Positions 57,550 through 64,000 of a stretch of 64,000 nt of DNA are shown here, one piece after another. Source of the DNA: Azolla caroliniana (taxonomy: Eukaryota; Polypodiophyta); the NCBI GenBank assembly GCA_043228905.1, contig JBHGNT010000001.1, forward strand, positions 26,040,001 through 26,104,000, written 5' to 3'. Position 1 is the stretch's first letter. Every line of letters starts with the position of its first letter. Position numbers and translations under genes: made by a program. The notes under the pieces are model-generated. The model worked only from the letters and a program-made list of their open reading frames with translations. It had not been told where the DNA came from and searched no databases.

Positions 57550-58099
57550 TGTCGCGTTGTTACGCGCGTACGTGTAGAAAGGGGCGGGACCACGGGGGTC
57601 TTGGAACGAGGAGCGAGAGAGAGAGATACAGAGAGAGAGAAAGATTCACCGACACGTAGAAGCGAGAGGGAGAGAAAGGGAACGCAACACTTAATTATAA
57701 TGACAGAGATTACAAACTCCGATGGTTACAACCGACAAAGCGGCGACGGGCCCGACACAGGGACCCTACTCACGCGCACCGACGACAGTCACCGACTCCA
57801 GAACCAAAAGGGAAAGGGGAGTGACTCTGCTGGAAGCACACGGGCTGTCCACGAAGCAGAGGCAGCGACCTCCCGACACCTGTAGAGAGCGACGATTTGA
57901 GTCGAAGAGAGAGAGCTCTGCCTCCCGTTCTGCGGCAACCTCCCTCCTCCTCGTCGTGCGCGATATCCTTCTTCTCTTCTCCTCTCCTCTTTTATTCCCT
58001 GTCCCCCCCCCTGACCGGGATACGCACAATCCCCTCTAATAAATGCGTGCAGGTTAGTAGTTACATCCACCAGTTCGTGTGCCAAGTATCCAATCACGC
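57550..58099 (-). repeat. LTR of element A4
   Basis: Reading the minus strand, the end GTAACAACGCGACA is at 57550 and the body matches the A2 LTR, including CGTGGACAGCCCGTGTGCTTCC and GTGTCGGG(C/T)CC. ACGT stands just outside at 57546-57549. The 5' end of this LTR was split by element C at 58100; I cannot trace its outermost bases. Confidence 0.75.
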
Positions 58100-58736
58100 T
58101 GTCGTGCCTTTCGGCTCCGGATCGTTGCATGAGTCGGGTGGGAACCACAGAGGTTTTGGACTAGGAGAAAGAAAAATACAAATAAGGCTAGTAAAGAATA
58201 GGTATAAAGAGTTATAAGATAAGAATCTTGTGAATCCCACGAGTTTAGTATATTTAGTCAATATTCACGCACTCTAAAAATACATGATTTACCTTTTAAT
58301 AAAGGTATGCATAAATAAAGGTCTTATACGTATTAAATCTATATTTAAAACACTTAAGATAAGTTAGTGTAATGGTAAGGTTGGGGTTTGTCAACATGGA
58401 GGTGCAGAGTTCGAATCACGCCTTGCGTAGTAGTGAGTATTTCCTTTTTTTTTACATTTATGTCTCTTTATCCGGTTCTTCCTTGCCGGTATGCCGTTTT
58501 CTTCCTTGCCGGTATGCCGTTTTCCTCCTTGCCGGTATGCCGTTTTCTTCCGGTTCTCACCGAGCACTCCATTCTCTATCCGGAGGGACAAAAATATAAT
58601 TTCCACAAGATTCTTATCTTATAACTCTTTATACCTATTCTTTACTAGCCTTATTTGTATTTTTCTTTCTCCTAGTCCAAAACCTCTGTGGTTCCCACCC
58701 GACTCACGCAACGATCCGGAGCCGAAAGGCACGACA
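58100..58736. repeat. Aberrant 5' LTR of C: inverted LTR fused to an LTR end
   Basis: 58100-58604 is the reverse complement of the 3' LTR with about 290 bp missing in the middle, joined at AATATT. 58605-58736 is the last 132 bases of the LTR in forward direction, next to the primer site. The two outer arms (58100-58230 and 58607-58736) form an inverted repeat. The TATATAAGG box of the LTR is lost on both arms. Confidence 0.9.
58364..58418 (+). other. tRNA-like A and B boxes inside the C LTR
   Basis: TTAGTGTAATGGTAAGG (58364-58380) resembles a tRNA A box and GAGTTCGAATC (58407-58417) a B box, at nearly normal spacing. No acceptor stem is seen, so it is not a tRNA gene. The same block is antisense in the 3' LTR (about 60827-60882). 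Confidence 0.6.
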
Positions 58737-58740
58737 CAGT

Positions 58741-58757
58741 TGGTGAACCCGACGTGA
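58741..58757 (+). promoter_or_regulatory. Primer-binding site of C
   Basis: TGGTGAACCCGACGTGA, four bases after the LTR end; identical to the sites of A3 and A5. Confidence 0.85.
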
Positions 58758-58774
58758 AGGCGGGTGGCAAGGAG

Positions 58775-60493
58775 ATGGAGAATCAACAAGAGGCAATGAG
58801 CATAACGATGATGATGATGTTCGAGCAGATGCTACAAGAACAACGAGTGATGTCGGAGATCACGGGGGCAGTAAAGCGGCTCGTACAACGAAACGGACAA
58901 TTCAACGGAAACGATGTGTCACGCTATCTACGTACCTACAAGGCGGAGATGATACGATGTGGGATACCAGAAGGATTGTAAGTGACATCCTTCAATCGGG
59001 TGGCCACAGATGAGCTACAAGAGAGAATCCACAAGATACGGCAACAAAACTCGACATGGGGGTCATTCGAAGAAGCTTTACGAGAGGCATATGATTACAA
59101 GAGATCAAAGGGACAAGATCGGCGAAAATTCGACGAATGGGTGGCATCGGAGAAGACCCACCGAAGTGCAACACAAGCATTCCTAGAGTTCGAGCATCGT
59201 TTTGCTCGACTCTCGGAGCGGGAACAACGATTGGTGGGGGAGGATAAAGTCCTAATGTTCGTAAAATCGATCGATCGAAAAGAAAGGATGGACATCGGGA
59301 TCGAACTCGAAGACGATGACGGTACGAATGGTCTTACCGAAAATTGGGCCGAAGTCCAAAGGGTATGCCGGAGACATGATGAGAGGAAGATGAGAATCTT
59401 GTCAACGACATGGCCGATGAAGGATGGTCGATTGAAGACAAACGATGGAGCCGATATGAAGGCCGAAATACAACATGATGGTGCGACGGAAGAGGGTGTA
59501 AAACCAACGACGAAGGATAAGGCCGATAACCCAAGTGTAGAAGAAGATTTCAGAATACAAGTGATTGAAACATCGGGTGAAAAAGGGGTAAGCATAATTG
59601 ATGCAGTGAAAGAGAGCAAAGAGGACTTGATTGAGGAGGTCACCATGAAAGATGACATCGAATTGAAGGTGGCTATGGACGAATCAACGACGGATGGCCA
59701 TATCGAGACTTCCCCACCACTGATTCTAGAGACTCCGGCGGTTGCGTTCGAAAGGCAACGTGAGACCGAAGAGACGGAAGGTGGCGGAGAGAAAACAAAG
59801 GTCGAAGTCGATGCATACGACGGAGAGATAGCCGAGAATATGGCTATGGGTGAAACAATGGAGGATGATAATACCGAGGATTCCTACCCACTAATTCTAG
59901 AGACTTCGGCAGTTGTGTCCGAGAACCAACGTGAGACCGGAGAGACGGGAGGTGGCAGCAAGAAAGGTAAAGTCGGAAGCCGGTTTGGATGGAAGGTGAT
60001 CCGGACGGGATTCCGATCCGAAAGAAAGCCGACCCGAAAAGGGGTCGACTCGGTCAAAACCGATCGACTGAGTCTGACTTGGCTGAACGCGAATATGGAT
60101 GGAAGCCGACCTAGCCGAAAGCCGATCGGACAGAAGCTAATCCGACTCAATCGGAGGTTGGACCGGTCGAGGCTGGTGAAAACGAGGAAAAGAAAGCCAA
60201 CTGAAACCGAAACCGATAGATCGAAACCGAGCCGGAAGGAGACCAACTCAATCGAAACCGAACAACTGATTCCGATTCGGCCGAATACGAATCCGATCGG
60301 AAGCCGATCAAACCGAAAGTCGATCGGACGAGAGCGATCCGGAAAAAAGTCAAGGTTGATGAAGACAAGAAAGAGGCCAGTAAAAGACACTACCACGAAT
60401 GACAAGGGCCAAGAATATGACGAGACAGAACAAAGAATATGGTGGATCGGATGGCGACAATGGTTCGGGTGGAAAGAATGGGTCTACTCATAA
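58775..60493 (+). pseudogene. C Gag-like protein with repeat tail
   Basis: 572 codons from ATG 58775 with one stop (TAA 58979-58981). The capsid-like part resembles family-A Gag: FEHRFARLSEREQ against FEERFARLSVLDQ, and LMFVKSIDRKER against LLFVKSVDARDR. No CCHC knuckle and no protease follow. Instead there is an acidic region with an imperfect repeat of about 58 residues (PPLILETPAV and YPLILETSAV), a basic tail with two copies of an SRP/SRK...KTRKR block, and a tryptophan-rich end (RIWWIGWRQWFGWKEWVYS). The basic tail may replace the knuckle in binding RNA; that is inference. Confidence 0.8.
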
Positions 60494-60603
60494 TGGAGAG
60501 ACAAAGTTGACATAGCGGGACAAACGGAGGATGAAGGGGAGACAACGAGCATCGGCAACTTCGGCACATACCGGAGGATGTGCGGGTTTGGAGGGGGCGA
60601 GTG

Positions 60604-61423
60604 TCGTAGTGTAGGTTGCACACTATGTGGAAATTATATTTTTGTCCCTCCGGATAGAGAATGGAGTGCTCGGTGAGAACCGGAAGAAAACGGCATACCG
60701 GCAAGGAGGAAAACGGCATACCGGCAAGGAAGAAAACGGCATACCGGCAAGGAAGAACCGGATAAAGAGACATAAATGTAAAAAAAAAGGAAATACTCAC
60801 TACTACGCAAGGCGTGATTCGAACTCTGCACCTCCATGTTGACAAACCCCAACCTTACCATTACACTAACTTATCTTAAGTGTTTTAAATATAGATTTAA
60901 TACGTATAAGACCTTTATTTATGCATACCTTTATTAAAAGGTAAATCATGTATTTTTAGAGTGCGTGAATATTTTATAGAAAAACGCAAGCAACTAAAAA
61001 GTGACTCATGTACATCTAGCGTGCATGAGCACTATATTTAGCAAATAAAAGCAAGGATTAGAAAAGCATCACATATACATTTAGTGTGCATGAACATATT
61101 AGAAAAAAGCATGTAGCTATGCTTAGTCTCTCCCATCACTATATAAGGATGGGGAGCACATTGTAGTTTTTGTTGATTATTTTTCTATAATGATCAATCA
61201 ATCTAAAATATTCGTGGGATTCACGAATTTGCTAAAATAATTCTCTCTTACTACCTAAATATTGACTAAATATACTAAACTCGTGGGATTCACAAGATTC
61301 TTATCTTATAACTCTTTATACCTATTCTTTACTAGCCTTATTTGTATTTTTCTTTCTCCTAGTCCAAAACCTCTGTGGTTCCCACCCGACTCACGCAACG
61401 ATCCGGAGCCGAAAGGCACGACA
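60604..61423 (+). repeat. 3' LTR of C (820 bp)
   Basis: TGTCGTAGTGTAGG to AAGGCACGACA. A TATATAAGG box lies at 61140-61148. Near the start it has TCCCTCCGGAT and CTCGGTGAGAACCGGAAG, shared with LTRs D1 and D2, and a 23-bp minisatellite. Confidence 0.9.
60691..60758 (+). repeat. 23-bp minisatellite in the C LTR
   Basis: Three units of CGGCATACCGGCAAGGA plus GGAAAA or GAAAA. The inverted LTR copy carries the same array near 58480-58550. Confidence 0.9.
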
Positions 61424-61654
61424 GCGCGCTCTGTTGTGTATTTGTTATTCGTTAATATACAAACTTTTGTGTCTCTCTGTCTCTGTGTCCATTCGTGTTC
61501 TCTGCGTTGACGGGCCGTGTCCCTGTGTTTCTTTGCTCATACGTAACCGATCGTCTCTCTCTCTTTCTCTTTCCCCTCCTATCACCTGTTCTTCGGTTCA
61601 AGACCCCGGTGGTCCCGCCTTGTTTTCTCCACGCACGCGCGTAGCAATGCGACA
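61424..61654 (+). repeat. End of the 5' LTR of A5
   Basis: It matches the last part of the A3 LTR: GTTAATATAC, GTGTCTCTCTG, GGGCCGTGTCCCTGTG and AAGACCCC then GGTCCCGCCT, ending GCGACA. The upstream part of the LTR is missing; element C and A4 lie there instead. Confidence 0.8.
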
Positions 61655-61658
61655 TATT

Positions 61659-61675
61659 TGGTGAACCCGACGTGA
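61659..61675 (+). promoter_or_regulatory. Primer-binding site of A5
   Basis: TGGTGAACCCGACGTGA, four bases after the LTR end. Confidence 0.85.
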
Positions 61676-61698
61676 AACAGGCGGCAGAGGAACAGAAG

Positions 61699-62898
61699 AT
61701 GAGGGGGTCAGATCTTGCAGAGGCCATGGCTTCGGCCGTGGACCGGATAGTGAACGCGCGCGAGGGCACCGGCTCCCTTGATAGGGCTATTGAGGCGATC
61801 GTCGGTACGATCGGTCGGTTCAGTGGAAAGGATGCCACGAGTTATTTGGCGTCCTACCGGGCGGAGATGTTGATGAGGGATATTCTGGAGGAGAGGCGTC
61901 TTGCCGGATTCCCTCGAGTGGCGATGCCGGGCATCCATGCGGAGGTGCTCGAGGTCCGGGCGGAGAGCCGGACCTGGGAGGAGTTCGAAGGACGGCTCCG
62001 GGAGAAATACGGGTTGGATGACGCGCTTCGACTTTCGAAGCGGGGCTTCATGGAGTGGGTGGAGTCCCCCATCAAAGAAAGAAATGCGTCGGTACTCCTC
62101 CGGGAGTTTGAGGAACGCTTTGCGCGCCTTTCGGTGCTCGATCAGACCGTTCTGGACACAAGTCGTGTCCTACTGTTTGTCAAATCGGTTGACGCACGGG
62201 ATCGGGAGCAAGTGGGCTCCTTACTGGAAACCGAAGACGGGGTGATGGCCGACTGGGCTGTGGTAAAAAGAGTTTGCGGCCGTTTTGACAAACGGTGGGA
62301 GTGGACTGATACAGGGGCGACCGGGGCGGGTCCTGTCGCAGCAAGGAATTTCGAACCGATACCGCAGGCGTGATGGGAAGAGGCCCGGGAGTGGCTCGAA
62401 ACCGGTTCGGCTTCGATCGGCGTGGTCAGAGGCTCGTCTGGGGGGACAACTTTGGAGGAGTTGACACGGGCGGTAAAGGATCTCTAGATCGCCCAGGCTC
62501 GGAGGGAAGGTGGCGAACAGGCTCGTGACCGACGGCCTCCGGCAGGAAATAGGTGCATGTGGTGCGACGAGGTCAGCCACATCCGGAAAGACTGCGGGTA
62601 CTTTGCGGAGGCTTTGAGAAGTCGGGTAGTGTACCTATGGGAAGGTCGGGCGCACGACAGCGATACCCATAGGGCCCTGAACCGAAACGACGGGCGAGGA
62701 GGAATGAAAAGGCTGATGGAAGAGGCGGCGGCCCGGCACACGGAGACCGTCCACTACTCGGCGTCAGCCGACATTCGGGTCGGAGGCAGCGAGGCCCGGA
62801 AGGAGAGCAAAGCCGGGTTTTGGCCGACGGTGCTGGAAGGCCTCGCCGGTGCCCGACTAAAGAAAGACGAGGCCGACCGCGCGGAGAAGCGGGTCTAG
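61699..62898 (+). pseudogene. A5 Gag
   Basis: The start ATG at 61699 (MRGSDLAEAM) corresponds to that of A3. The frame has stops at 62371-62373 (TGA), 62485-62487 (TAG) and 62896-62898 (TAG), and continues between them. Capsid blocks EEFEGRL and FEERFARLSVLD and the knuckle CMWCDEVSHIRKDC (about 62554-62595) match A3. The TGA sits at the same place as in A3. Confidence 0.88.
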
Positions 62899-63465
62899 GG
62901 GGGTAACCGGGTGGAGTGACCCGATCGAAGAAAAGACGGGTTTCGTTGAAGCGGCTTGCCAGAACTACGAGGCTCTGGTTGAAGAAAAACGGGTAGGTAA
63001 AACCGGAGGGGCCGGACCCTCACAAAGATATGAAACCCGATTCGGGCCAAAACGGAACGAGGCCGGTGAGACCAGTGCCCGGGATAACCACAAGAAGGGC
63101 GGATACCACGAACCTACGAAAGGTCCTGGAAGAACGAATCCTCGAGAAGAAGGTGGAACTATCGTTGCGGGAGGTGCTCGGAATCGCCAAGAAGGAGTTC
63201 CACGACTCCATCGTAGACTTGGTGAAGAGGGAAGAGGCTGTCGACGGAGACAGAACCGGAAAGGCCGGTGGACGTGCAGACGACTCACATAGAGGACATG
63301 GCGCTGGAAGACGAGTGGGCGGAGAGCCACTACTCGAGGCCACACTGGGCCCGAGCGACCACGGAAACCCCGGTGAAGATCGGAGATGTTCAGGAACCGG
63401 TGGTGGCGTTCGTGGACCACGGTTCGGAAATAAACCTGATGTCCATGGACTTCTACAAGAAGGGG
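62899..63465 (+). pseudogene. A5 Gag end and protease
   Basis: Homology to A3 continues after the TAG but in shifting frames, for example VEAACQNYEALVEEKRVGK near 62950. The protease block AFVDHGSEINLMSMDFYKKG is open in 63268-63465. The sequence then jumps to RNase H. Confidence 0.8.
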
Positions 63466-64000
63466 AAACGAACATACGGAGTCGGTCCGGAAGATGAAGG
63501 AGGCTCTTGCTGCAGCTCCGGCACTCTGGACGACTGTCTACGAGAAAGGCACTCCCGTCTACATAACGGTAGATACGAGTCCGACCGGGATCGGATGGGT
63601 CGTCAACCAAGAAGATGAGGACGGCATTCGGTTCCCAATCCAGTTCGGCGCGAAGGTCCTCAGCGAGCGACAGCGAGGATACGCCTAGGTTAAACGCGAA
63701 CTCTGGGGTATCATTTCGGCGGTGAAGGCCGATAAAGACTATCTGATCGGGACAGAGGTGATTATCGAGACGGACTGCCTGCCGATTCCCGGCATGGTTT
63801 CCGGATGCGCTACCCCAGACCTGGCAATGCTCAGGTGGATAGCTTACATGAAGTCCTTGGATCCGAAAATACGACACATTTCTGGGAAAGACAATGCCAT
63901 GGCCGACATGCTTTCGAGGGCGCGATTCGACGACGAGTGCGGCATGGTTTCGAAGGACGAGGAAGTTGGTGTGGACTTCTTCGAGACGGCTTAAGTAACA
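63466..64000 (+). pseudogene. A5 RNase H, directly joined to protease by a deletion
   Basis: After KKGK the sequence continues with the ESVRKMKEALAAAPAL block that precedes RNase H. The end of protease and all of RT are missing, about 1.9 kb by comparison with A3. RNase H shows VDTSPTGIGW, a TAG in GYA*VKREL (63686-63688), IETDCLP and HISGKDNAMADMLSRA. A TAA stop follows near 63994; the element runs off the window. Confidence 0.85.

Larger units (their letters stand above)
58100..61423 (+). mobile_element. Element C: non-autonomous gag-only LTR element
   Basis: It is flanked by ACGC (58096-58099) and GCGC (61424-61427), a likely 4-bp duplication with one CpG-type change. Inside are an aberrant 5' LTR, the family-A primer site, one long Gag-like ORF, a purine tract (GGAGGGGGCGAG) and an intact 820-bp 3' LTR. 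RT, RNase H and integrase are absent. It probably used the proteins of family A. Confidence 0.85.

Noticed and set aside
58364-58418. tRNA gene
   Set aside because: A and B boxes are present but I found no acceptor stem or anticodon arm, and the block lies inside an LTR.
58475-58550. CRISPR-like repeats
   Set aside because: Three directly adjoining 23-bp units with no spacers in plant DNA: a minisatellite.

Overview
The window is plant nuclear DNA made almost entirely of transposable elements. I see no host protein gene I would call functional. A plant is indicated by a degraded cytosolic-type 26S rRNA segment that reads as a land-plant sequence, a plant L1-type LINE (ORF1 with a DUF4283-like region and CCHC knuckle; ORF2 with endonuclease, RT and zf-RVT) and several Ty3/gypsy LTR retrotransposons. 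A seedless vascular plant or gymnosperm is my guess only. I label the element families A to E and L for this window.

Left part (1-20513): a decayed family-A pol and its 3' LTR (about 251-3709), a repeat-rich block ending in a small LTR (3721-4847), and the end of a decayed chromodomain-type gypsy element (about 5050-5960). Then follow about 14 kb of AT-rich sequence with ancient LINE and gypsy scraps, microsatellites, short tandem duplications and one 5'-truncated retroposon with a clear target-site duplication.

Middle (20514-31516): a nested LINE locus. LINE E is bounded by a 17-bp duplication and an A-rich tail. It was hit by two solo LTRs of one family, D1 and D2. D1 received a 5.7-kb LINE (L) in its GA repeat. 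D2 carries about 2.6 kb of 26S rRNA spliced into it without a poly(A) tail.

Right part (31739-64000): a tower of LTR elements. B2 (minus) was hit by B3 (minus). B3 was hit by A2 (plus, 34403-55775), which in turn received A3 (minus, 35436-41777) and a full-length B element (plus, 44368-54264). To the right, B3 was hit by A4, which abuts gag-only element C and a partly deleted A5. Rejoining the interrupted reading frames and matching the target-site duplications supports this order.

Family A encodes Gag, a protease with an unusual DHG active-site motif, RT, RNase H and integrase. It gives 4-bp duplications that look like RCGY. Family B gives 5-bp duplications and carries, after pol, a roughly 984-codon ORF for a coiled-coil protein, with a TATA-like box in front. 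Remnants of the same ORF occur in B2 and B3. This ORF is the best candidate for an undescribed component. C shares family A's primer-binding site and a related Gag but has no pol, so it probably depended on family A. All large ORFs carry stops or frameshifts. The differences I could count are mostly transitions, as expected for silenced, methylated elements.
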